From an uncultured Burkholderiales bacterium (GTDB lineage: Bacteria; Pseudomonadota; Gammaproteobacteria; Burkholderiales; Burkholderiaceae_C): a DNA stretch of 12,770 bases. A program made the translations under genes and the position numbers. Below are positions 6,614 through 12,770 of the stretch, one piece after another. Where the stretch lies: contig CAJBLW010000496.1 of NCBI GenBank assembly GCA_903953985.1, positions 1-12,770 on the forward strand, given 5' to 3'. Each line of letters starts with the position of its first letter. The first letter of the stretch is position 1. Under the pieces are notes generated by a model. That model did no database searches and was not told the origin of the DNA. It worked only from the letters and a program-made list of their open reading frames with translations.

Positions 6614-7612
6614 ATGAATACAAAATCAGGATCCAGTCGGCGTGCTGCCCTTTTAAGCGCCACCCTTATGTGCATGGGCTTGGCTGCCAGCACGGGTGCT
6701 CAGGCCCAGCAGAGCTATCCCAGCAAGCCGGTGCGCGTAGTCGTGCCGTTTCCGCCAGGAGGTGCCACCGATATCGTAGCGCGTGAGATCAGCGAGCGAT
6801 TGGGTACCGCTTTGGGCCAGACCTACATCGTAGAGAACAAGCCGGGTGCAAGCGGCAACATCGGCGTAGAGATGGTCGTGCGAGCGCCCGCCGACGGCTA
6901 CACCCTGGTGGTAGGAGCACCGCAGACCCTGACGATCAACCCGCAGCTGTTTCGCAACATGAGCTTCTCACCGCAAAAGGATCTCGCGCCCATTGTCGTC
7001 GTGGCCTCGGTTCCCAATGTGTTGATCGTCAGCCCCAAACTCGCCGCCAAGACACCTCAGGATTTGGTCGCGCTTGCTAAGACCCAACCCGGCAAGCTCA
7101 ATTACGGTTCGTCGAGCTTGGGCGGAACACCCCACCTGTCGGCCGAACTGTTCAAGTCGCTCACCGAAAGCTTCATCGTTCACATCCCCTATCGGGGCAG
7201 TGCACCGGCCTTGCAGGACCTGATTGGGGGGCAGATCGACATCATGTTCGATAACCTGCCGGCCGCCTTGCCGCACATCCGGTCCGGTCGGGTGAGGGCC
7301 CTGGCCGTGACGACGCTGCAGCGCACGCCGTCAGCGCCAGAACTGCCCACGCTCAATGAATCCGGGGTCAAGGGCTTCGACTCGCAAGGCTGGTTCGCGT
7401 TGCTGGCACCTACCGGGACGCCCCAGCCTGTGCTGGAGAAAATCAATGCGGAGGTCAATCGCATTCTGGCCACGCCTGAGTTTCGCGAGCGCCTGAAGAA
7501 GGTAGGTGCCGATCCTGTGGGCGGCTCAATCAGCGACTTCCGCGAACGCCTGCGCAGCGAGACCGAACGCTGGGGTAAGGTCATCAAGTTCGCCAATATC
7601 ACCGCAGAATAG
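6614..7612 (+). CDS. Bug/TctC-family tripartite tricarboxylate transporter substrate-binding protein
   Basis: A periplasmic receptor of 332 residues. The signal peptide has an RR start and a probable cleavage after AQA (31). The family hallmark YPSKPVRVVVPFPPGGATD follows, then KPGASGNIG, GSSSLGGTPHLSAELFK, VHIPYRGSAPALQDLIGGQI and the C-terminal ILATPEFRERL. Such receptors bind small carboxylates and related anions and are very numerous in Burkholderiales, usually without TctA/TctB membrane partners nearby. None is visible here. GGAG (6603-6606) lies seven bases before the ATG. It sits inside the ABC transporter operon, 39 bases after the permease and 9 bases before the second SDR. It could serve a distant TctAB permease or act as a sensor; that is inference. 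Confidence 0.95.
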   Translation: MNTKSGSSRRAALLSATLMCMGLAASTGAQAQQSYPSKPVRVVVPFPPGGATDIVAREISERLGTALGQTYIVENKPGASGNIGVEMVVRAPADGYTLVVGAPQTLTINPQLFRNMSFSPQKDLAPIVVVASVPNVLIVSPKLAAKTPQDLVALAKTQPGKLNYGSSSLGGTPHLSAELFKSLTESFIVHIPYRGSAPALQDLIGGQIDIMFDNLPAALPHIRSGRVRALAVTTLQRTPSAPELPTLNESGVKGFDSQGWFALLAPTGTPQPVLEKINAEVNRILATPEFRERLKKVGADPVGGSISDFRERLRSETERWGKVIKFANITAE

Positions 7613-7621
7613 GACTTTGAC

Positions 7622-8458
7622 ATGAGCGATAACCTTCACATTGGCCTGTTACCACCCACCGTGCGGGAGGCAGAGCCCTCTCGGGCATGCAGGCGCTTCG
7701 TAGGGCGCACAGCTTTGATCACCGCCGCCGCGCGGGGCATTGGATTTGCCACGGCCGTGCGACTCGCGGCTGAAGGTGCCCATGTCTGGATTACCGACCT
7801 CGACGAAAAGGCACTTGCCGAGGCCACGCAAGCTGCCCAAGCGGTCGGTCTGCAGCTGAACACCATGCGCATGGACTCGACCGACGCCTCCGATGTCGAC
7901 CGCAGCATATCGACAATCCTCCAGAGAGTGGGAGCGATCGACATCCTCGTCAACAATGCGGGCGGCTCCTTGCACACGCCGTACCGATTTCTTGACGAGG
8001 ATGAAACGCAATGGCAGCGCGTGATGGATCTGAACGTGATGGGTGCAGTGCGCGCTTGCCGCGCGGTACTTCCATCGATGGCCGCCGGACAAAACGGCCG
8101 GATCATCAACTTCGGCTCCAAGGCCGGGCGCTTTGGCAGCCTGATCGCCGGCCCTAACTACGCTGCGGCCAAGGGTGCGGTCAGCGCCCTGACGCGCCAA
8201 CTGGCTCAAGAATTCGGCCCCCAGGGCATCACCGTCAACTGCATCTGCCCCGGGGTGGTGATGACTGAGCGCACTCGTGGACTGTGGGCTGAACGCCGCA
8301 GCGCCGAGGAACGCGAACGCATCCTGCAAGAGATTCCCCTGCGCCGATATGCGGAGGTAGAAGACGTCGCCGCAGCAGTGGCGTTCTTTGCCAGCACCGA
8401 TGCATCCTTCATCACCGGCGTGACGCTTGACCTCAATGGCGGCCAAGGTATGGCCTGA
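7622..8458 (+). CDS. Short-chain dehydrogenase/reductase (second SDR of operon)
   Basis: A second classical SDR, 278 residues, last gene of the operon. The cofactor motif is TAAARGIG (34-41), with Ala replacing the first Gly of the usual TGxxxGIG. Asp59 at the end of the second strand suggests NAD. NNAGGS, catalytic Ser166, Tyr180 and Lys184 (NYAAAKGAV), VNCICPGVVMTE and the C-terminal FITGVTLDLNGGQGM follow. A roughly 25-residue N-terminal extension precedes the fold; no later ATG offers a shorter start. AGGA (7611-7614) overlaps the Bug stop and sits seven bases before the ATG. It is not a recent copy of the first SDR: the two share only family motifs. It probably does a separate redox step on the same pathway. 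Confidence 0.92.
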   Translation: MSDNLHIGLLPPTVREAEPSRACRRFVGRTALITAAARGIGFATAVRLAAEGAHVWITDLDEKALAEATQAAQAVGLQLNTMRMDSTDASDVDRSISTILQRVGAIDILVNNAGGSLHTPYRFLDEDETQWQRVMDLNVMGAVRACRAVLPSMAAGQNGRIINFGSKAGRFGSLIAGPNYAAAKGAVSALTRQLAQEFGPQGITVNCICPGVVMTERTRGLWAERRSAEERERILQEIPLRRYAEVEDVAAAVAFFASTDASFITGVTLDLNGGQGMA

Positions 8459-8943
8459 GCGCTACCCCAGTGTGCAAACATGTTCATGCCGATGACGGTT
8501 TGATCAGGGGTGCCGATTTCAGACTGACAAGTGCGGGCTCAATTAACGGTCTGGTCGCAGCGCGATCGGCACCGCCCCCTCAAGTTGGTCAAAGAGTGGA
8601 CGGCGGGAACATGAAGCCACCAAATGCGGCTGAGGCCGCGCTGCTACCAATCTTTCCACCGGGCAAGAAAGAAGGCGGTTTTTGTTACCGCAGATCATTT
8701 TGGGGATGCTCTCAACAAATGTTGCTGCCACTATTCGGCCAACGCGCCCTGCTGGCAACGGGAAATGAACTGACCCCAGGGCTTGAGTCTTTTTAATTTG
8801 TCATCTTTGAGACCTGCGTGTGGTGGCACACGGGTCATTGGTTTTTACCGCGTTTGCAGGTGTGGTGTCTGTTTTTTTGCGCGTATATGCCGAGGGTCTG
8901 GGCACACAACCCGTAACTGCACCTATCCCAAGTGAGATCGACT
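8459..8943. other. Non-coding spacer between converging modules
   Basis: These 485 bases separate the 3' ends of the left operon and the TRAP operon. An open frame (8470-8796, plus, 108 residues) and one on the other strand (8543-8758) exist, but neither has a ribosome site, recognisable motif or neighbour-like composition. No terminal inverted repeats or transposase motifs were recognised. The only clear structure is the hairpin at 8811-8836. It could be a decayed insertion; this is not demonstrated. Confidence 0.5.
8811..8836 (+). terminator. Strong hairpin, possible terminator of the left operon
   Basis: GACC (8811-8814) pairs with GGTC (8833-8836) and CGTGTG (8817-8822) with CACACG (8827-8832). 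This gives ten base pairs with a GTGG loop and a two-base TG bulge. A T5 run begins only five bases later (8842-8846), so it is not a textbook intrinsic terminator. On the minus strand no U-run follows. Function uncertain. Confidence 0.35.
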
Positions 8944-10218
8944 TCAGGTTTTCAGGTACTGCGGCAACCATGTCGACAACTGCGGCACATAAGTGAGCAG
9001 CGCCAACGCCCCAATCAAGGCAATGATGAATGGGCCGATTTCCTTGACGATTAAGCCCAGGTGGGTTTTGGAGACCGAACTGGCCACAAACATCAAAACA
9101 CCGACAGGTGGGGTGATTTGTCCAATCACCAGATTCACCAGCAACACGATGCCAAAGTGAAGCAGATTGATTTGAAGTTCTGTCAAAAGAGGAATCAGGA
9201 TGGGCACCAAAATGATCATGATGGCCAGCGTTTCCATGAACATGCCTGCCACCAGCAAGGCCACATTCAGAATCAGCAAAATGACCCAAGGCTCTCTGGA
9301 GATGGCTGTGAGCAATTCCGCCACTTGCTGCGGTGCTTGTTCGACACCCAGAATCCATCCGAAGGGAGCGGCACCCGCAGCGATCACCAAAATGGCTGCC
9401 GTTTCACGGCCCGTGGTCAGCAAAATTGCAGGCAAGCCTTTCCAGTTTAACGTGCGGTAAACATACAAGCCTACGATCAGCGAATACGCGCAAGCCACTG
9501 CTGCAATTTCTGTGGCCGTGAAGACGCCCATGCGAAAACCCACCAATATAAGAATAGGCATCGCCAGAGCCCACAAGGCCTCTTTGAATGCGTACCATAG
9601 CTTTTCGCCGCTGAAAGCCGCATCTTTCGGAAACCCACGTCGATGGGCTGTCAAACCAATGACCAGCATCATGGCGAGCGCCATGATGACGCCCGGAATC
9701 AGTCCCGCAATGAACAAGTCTCCGAGTGAAACGTTGGCCTGCCATGCATAAATCACCATCAATATGGAAGGCGGAATGATGGGCCCCAGAGTGGCTGCCG
9801 CAGCGCACACCGCAGCTGCAAATCCTTGGCCGTAACCAGCCTGGGTCAGTTGCGGCACAAAAACACGGGATGTTGCTGCGCAGTCAGCGACTGACGATCC
9901 AGATATGCCCGACAGAAAAACATTGCCCACAATGGCTGTCTGCGCCAAACCACCGCGAATGTGCCCTACAAACGCTCTGGTGAAATTGAACAACCGCTCG
10001 CTGATGCCAGATTCGTTCATTAAGGCGCCGGCCAAAGTGAACAAGGGCACGGCCAGCAATGGAAAAGACTGCACACTGGTGGCCACGCGTTGCGCTACCA
10101 CAGACACCGGTATGCCCTCGAGCCCTATGACCAGCATCGATGCACCTAGCATTGCAAAGCCAATAGGCACACCAAACAAAAGAAGCCCGACAAATACACA
10201 AAGCAGCAAAGTTAGCAT
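8944..10218 (-). CDS. TRAP transporter large permease (DctM family)
   Basis: The large membrane subunit of a tripartite ATP-independent periplasmic (TRAP) transporter, 424 residues, the usual length. It drives solute import with an ion (usually sodium) gradient. It is hydrophobic throughout, with about a dozen segments. Family blocks include FGVPIGFAMLGASM near the start, GISGSSVADCAATSRVFVPQL, LGPIIPPSILMVIYAWQANVS, FIAGLIPGVIMALAMM and the late TPPVGVLMFVASSVS. The ATG is seven bases after the small-permease stop, with no strong ribosome site, suggesting coupled translation. It is last in the three-gene operon (receptor, small permease, large permease). Confidence 0.96.
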   Translation of the reverse strand: MLTLLLCVFVGLLLFGVPIGFAMLGASMLVIGLEGIPVSVVAQRVATSVQSFPLLAVPLFTLAGALMNESGISERLFNFTRAFVGHIRGGLAQTAIVGNVFLSGISGSSVADCAATSRVFVPQLTQAGYGQGFAAAVCAAAATLGPIIPPSILMVIYAWQANVSLGDLFIAGLIPGVIMALAMMLVIGLTAHRRGFPKDAAFSGEKLWYAFKEALWALAMPILILVGFRMGVFTATEIAAVACAYSLIVGLYVYRTLNWKGLPAILLTTGRETAAILVIAAGAAPFGWILGVEQAPQQVAELLTAISREPWVILLILNVALLVAGMFMETLAIMIILVPILIPLLTELQINLLHFGIVLLVNLVIGQITPPVGVLMFVASSVSKTHLGLIVKEIGPFIIALIGALALLTYVPQLSTWLPQYLKT

Positions 10219-10225
10219 GGCGTTT

Positions 10226-10744
10226 TCAGACTGGAGCCGTATCGATCACGGTCTCCGTTGCGTTTTGAAAGACCCGCTCCGGCCCTTCCTCCATCAGGAT
10301 CATGATGCCGTGAAAAAGCGTCAAGGCGAAACCAACGGGCATGGCCAGAAAAATCCATCCCATTGAAAACCCCAGCATGGGTGTTTTGCTGGTCCACACG
10401 CCCACTGTGTGGGTATACCCGGCATAAACAGCGGCGCACATGATGACAAGCCCAGCCAAGCAGGCAATGCAACCCATGAACCTTCGGCCCCTGTTTGACA
10501 ATCGCATGATCACGACATCAATTCGGATATGCATACGTGAACGCAAGGCAGAAGGCACACCCAGCATGACCGACCACACGAACAGGGTGATCACAAACTC
10601 TTCTGCCCAAGTCAGCGGGTTGTTAAACACATACCGAAGCACCACGCCAAGACCCAAGAGGATGGCTATCGTGGCCATCATGGCCATGATCAACAGGTCT
10701 TCAAGCCTTGCAAGACGCCTGTCGAGCAATCGCAAAAATGACAT
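10226..10744 (-). CDS. TRAP transporter small permease (DctQ family)
   Basis: The small membrane subunit of the TRAP transporter, 172 residues with four predicted segments: about LIMAMMATIAILLGLGVVLRY, EEFVITLFVWSVMLGVPSAL, GCIACLAGLVIMCAAVYAGY and MGWIFLAMPVGFALTLFHGI. The family signature NPLTWAEEF, then MHIRIDVV, is clear. It pairs with the large permease to form the membrane complex. It lies nine bases after the receptor stop and seven before the large permease. Confidence 0.94.
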   Translation of the reverse strand: MSFLRLLDRRLARLEDLLIMAMMATIAILLGLGVVLRYVFNNPLTWAEEFVITLFVWSVMLGVPSALRSRMHIRIDVVIMRLSNRGRRFMGCIACLAGLVIMCAAVYAGYTHTVGVWTSKTPMLGFSMGWIFLAMPVGFALTLFHGIMILMEEGPERVFQNATETVIDTAPV

Positions 10745-10753
10745 GGTCGGGTT

Positions 10754-11764
10754 TTATTTGGCGCTTCGCATGCGGTCAATTTCTGCACGGACACGCTTCC
10801 AGTTTTCTGTTCCCCAGCGGGATTCCAGACGGACATAGACCGGTACCATTTTGGCAGCAAAAGCATCACGGTCCGGGTTGTCAATGATTCGGGTCTTTCC
10901 AGACTTCCGAATGTCTTCAAGCATCGATACTTCTCGAGCTTGCTGCATTTCCGAATTTTTAGCCGATGCGGCAGCGGCTTCATCAATCAACAGTTTTTGC
11001 AATTCAGGCTTGAGCTTTTCCATGCTGCTTTTGTTGATCAATATTGTGTTGTTCTGCAGCATGTGGCGACTCATGGAAAGCACGCCCTGCACCTCGTAAA
11101 ACTTGCGTGAAAAAATAGTAGGAATCGGATTTTCCTGTCCATCAACGGTTTTTTGCTGCAGTGCTGTGTACACCTCGCCAAATGGAATGGGGGTAGGAGC
11201 CGCACCGAATCCGCGCACCATTTCTACCCAAATCGGGGACTCAGGGACGCGTACTTTTAGACCCGCCATGTCTTCTGGTTTTCGCACCTCTTTGGTTCCA
11301 AAGGTGAAATTGCGCCACCCCCAGTACCAGATCTTGGTGAGCGGCACAATGTTGTGCTTGTCTTTCAATTCAGTCCAGATGGGCTCCATTGCCGGACCGC
11401 GTATGACGGCCTCAGCTTCTTTCCAGTCTTTCCAGAGGAACGGTGCGCTGGGCATTTCAAATGCCGGCACCATTGAGTTGAGTGTTGGCATGGAAGGAGA
11501 CGAGATGTCCAACGCGCCTGACTTCAATTGCTGCAGCAGATCAACTTCTTTGCCCAGTTGTTCAGACGGGAAAACACGCACAGTTAACTGACCGCCCGAT
11601 TTTCTCGTCACGTTGTCTGCAAATTCCTTGTAGAGGTCGTGGGCGACCTCGCCCGGACTGTTGGCGTGTCCAAACCGCAAAACGGTTTGAGCCGAAACAC
11701 CCGTGGCTAAAAAGGCTGCTAACAAGGCCGTAACCATTGCCGGTAATGAGCGTGTCAATCGCAT
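10754..11764 (-). CDS. TRAP transporter periplasmic substrate-binding protein (DctP family)
   Basis: The periplasmic receptor of the TRAP system, 336 residues. The signal peptide has a basic MRLTR start, hydrophobic core and probable cleavage after VSA (25). The mature protein opens with QTVLRFGHANSPGEVAHD, typical of DctP/SiaP receptors. The ligand carboxylate is expected to bind the conserved Arg172 in MAGLKVRVPESP, followed by FGEVYTALQQKTVDGQENP, a strong family block. AGGA lies six bases upstream of the ATG. It is first in the operon and divergent from the GntR-type regulator, which probably controls it. The ligand is a carboxylate, perhaps a sugar acid given the enolase-superfamily gene nearby. 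Confidence 0.96.
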   Translation of the reverse strand: MRLTRSLPAMVTALLAAFLATGVSAQTVLRFGHANSPGEVAHDLYKEFADNVTRKSGGQLTVRVFPSEQLGKEVDLLQQLKSGALDISSPSMPTLNSMVPAFEMPSAPFLWKDWKEAEAVIRGPAMEPIWTELKDKHNIVPLTKIWYWGWRNFTFGTKEVRKPEDMAGLKVRVPESPIWVEMVRGFGAAPTPIPFGEVYTALQQKTVDGQENPIPTIFSRKFYEVQGVLSMSRHMLQNNTILINKSSMEKLKPELQKLLIDEAAAASAKNSEMQQAREVSMLEDIRKSGKTRIIDNPDRDAFAAKMVPVYVRLESRWGTENWKRVRAEIDRMRSAK

Positions 11765-11790
11765 ATTAAATCCTGTTGCAAAGAATCAAT

Positions 11791-11811
11791 AGTCCTATAT
11801 CCTATAGACCT
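11791..11811. promoter_or_regulatory. Candidate operator in the TRAP/GntR divergent region
   Basis: Within the 104-base divergent region, CTATA-TCC-TATAG (11795-11807) is a perfect inverted repeat, with A and G at 11791-11792 also pairing with C and T at 11810-11811. TCCTATA also occurs twice in tandem (11793-11799, 11800-11806). Its central location fits a site for the adjacent GntR/FCD regulator, or part of overlapping -10 elements. No match to a named consensus is claimed. Confidence 0.4.
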
Positions 11812-11868
11812 GTACAAGCTAGTGATTTCCCTAGGGCTTGTGTCCTTTGCAAGCCTCAATGGGTACAA

Positions 11869-12597
11869 ATGGTTGCGTCAAACATGGCTTCAAAACAGCT
11901 CATTGCACGAGTAGCTCTGCCGGACCAGGTTTACGAAATTTTGCGCGAGCGAATTTTCGATCGTTTGTTGGCGCCTGACGAAAAATTGAACATCGAGGCC
12001 TTGTCCCGTGAGCTGCAGGTTAGTGCAACGCCGGTGCGCGAGGCACTGGGCCGGTTATCGGCTGAAGGCTTGGTCAAAATTGCCCCCTACGTCGGGGCCA
12101 AGGTGGCGCCCATGCCCAGCCCTGACTATTACCGGCAAATTTACGAGTTGCGCTTGGTGCTCGAACCCTGGGCTGCTGCAGAGGCAGCTAAACACAAAGA
12201 TCCCGCAGCACTGGCTGAAATGTCTCAGGCCTTGCAGGCAATGGAGGCCACCGAGCTGGCTAAACGATACCGCCGATTCAAAACTTTCAGCGATGCAGAT
12301 GAGGCCTTTCACAGGGCCATTTTCAAGGGTGCATGCAATGAACCGGCGCTCAAGACCTTCATGGATCTGAACACACACCTGCACCTTGCACGCCTGTATA
12401 TCGATCGCAACCATTTCACTGAAGAAGCGCGTCAATTTCACATCAGCATTTTTGACTCAATCCAAGCCGGTCAGCATCAGTTGGCTTACCGGCAAATGCA
12501 CGACCATCTGGAGCGCTCAAAGTTAAGACTGCTTGGTGAATCCGAAACTATTAGCCCGAAAACTCTAGCAAAAAAACCCAGGAGAAGACCCGTATGA
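11869..12597 (+). CDS. GntR-family regulator with FCD ligand domain
   Basis: A FadR-subfamily transcription factor of 242 residues from the ATG at 11869. The winged helix-turn-helix spans about residues 17-80 (QVYEILRERIFDRLLAPDEK; TPVREALGRLSAEGLV). An all-helical FCD effector domain follows. Residues typical of metal-binding FCD domains are visible: DEAFH, QFHISIFDSI and MHDHLERSK. The tail is basic (KKPRRRP). The start is uncertain: ATG at 11884 is as good, giving 237 residues, and neither has a clear ribosome site. An upstream extension to 11776 would run through the promoter region and is unlikely. It is divergent from the TRAP operon, and its stop overlaps the next gene's start, so it probably controls both. 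FCD regulators commonly sense carboxylates such as sugar acids. Confidence 0.92.
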   Translation: MVASNMASKQLIARVALPDQVYEILRERIFDRLLAPDEKLNIEALSRELQVSATPVREALGRLSAEGLVKIAPYVGAKVAPMPSPDYYRQIYELRLVLEPWAAAEAAKHKDPAALAEMSQALQAMEATELAKRYRRFKTFSDADEAFHRAIFKGACNEPALKTFMDLNTHLHLARLYIDRNHFTEEARQFHISIFDSIQAGQHQLAYRQMHDHLERSKLRLLGESETISPKTLAKKPRRRPV

Positions 12598-12770
12598 GCC
12601 GCATCAAATCTATCGAAATCGTTGATTTTGAGTTTGACTCTCCCAACAAGGAGCGCACCGGCGTTGGCCAGTTGATCACCTACAAAAAAGGGGCTTCGAT
12701 TCGTGCCACAAAAAATGCCATCGCCATCACCACCGATGATGGCCTGCGCGGTGAGTACGTTACCAATTGG
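12594..12770 (+). CDS. Partial gene, likely enolase-superfamily (mandelate racemase-like) enzyme
   Basis: The first 59 residues of a gene cut by the window end. It starts at an ATG that overlaps the regulator stop (ATGA) and has AGGAGA (12580-12585) eight bases upstream, so the start is secure. The fragment reads like the N-terminal capping domain of the mandelate racemase/muconate lactonising branch: SRIKSIEIVDFEFDSP at the start and AIAITTDDGLRGEYVT later, where the superfamily has a strand and a TDDGxxGxGE-like turn. The catalytic barrel lies outside the window, so acid-sugar dehydratase, racemase or another activity cannot be separated. Its position beside a TRAP transporter and FCD regulator favours sugar-acid dehydration. 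Confidence 0.65.
   Translation, partial: MSRIKSIEIVDFEFDSPNKERTGVGQLITYKKGASIRATKNAIAITTDDGLRGEYVTNW

Noticed and set aside
8470..8796. 108-residue open frame in the spacer
   Set aside because: No Shine-Dalgarno sequence, no recognisable motif and mixed, low-information composition; kept only as part of the spacer description.
8801..9358. Minus-strand frame overlapping the end of the TRAP large permease
   Set aside because: It overlaps the well-supported permease in another frame and ends in low-complexity polar residues with no family match.
1..12770. tRNA, rRNA, CRISPR array or intact insertion sequence
   Set aside because: No cloverleaf-like segment, regularly spaced direct repeat array, or transposase with terminal inverted repeats was recognised by eye. 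Remnants too decayed to see cannot be excluded.

Overview
The window looks like a stretch of a betaproteobacterial chromosome, most likely order Burkholderiales (Comamonadaceae or Alcaligenaceae-like). The grounds are a stand-alone Bug/TctC-type periplasmic receptor, a TRAP transporter set, several dehydrogenase and transporter operons side by side, and a GC-rich left part. This placement is inferred from gene content, not from a marker gene. The window holds two complete or nearly complete catabolic/transport modules and a fragment of a third gene. No RNA gene, CRISPR array or intact mobile element was seen.

Left edge (1-132, minus): the start of a small repeat protein with a 16-residue unit that runs off the window.

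Module A (156-8458): a LacI-family regulator on the minus strand faces a seven-gene plus-strand operon. In order the operon encodes a thiamine-diphosphate (ThDP) enzyme, an SDR oxidoreductase, a NitT/TauT-type ABC transporter (periplasmic receptor, ATPase, permease), a Bug/TctC-type receptor and a second SDR. The divergent control region (1260-1496) contains two perfect 14-bp LacI-family operators (TGCAANCGNTTGCA), one next to each candidate promoter, with centres 168 bp apart. The simple model is that the regulator represses both itself and the operon until an inducer from the substrate appears. The substrate enters through the ABC system and is processed by C-C bond chemistry (ThDP enzyme) and NAD(P)-dependent redox steps (two SDRs). 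The substrate cannot be read from the sequence. An organic anion is likely from the transporter types, with sulfonates, aromatic acids or keto/hydroxy acids as candidates.

Spacer (8459-8943): 485 bases between converging modules with no convincing gene. It has one strong hairpin (8811-8836) that may act as a terminator.

Module B (8944-12770): a complete TRAP transporter on the minus strand (DctP receptor, DctQ small permease, DctM large permease), divergent from a GntR/FCD-family regulator. The regulator's stop overlaps the start of a gene cut by the window end, whose first 59 residues look like the N-terminal domain of an enolase-superfamily (mandelate racemase/sugar-acid dehydratase) protein. 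This arrangement is typical of sugar-acid or hydroxy-acid uptake and dehydration. Module B is visibly less GC-rich than module A (about 50-53% against 57-60% in lines counted by hand), so the two modules may have different histories.
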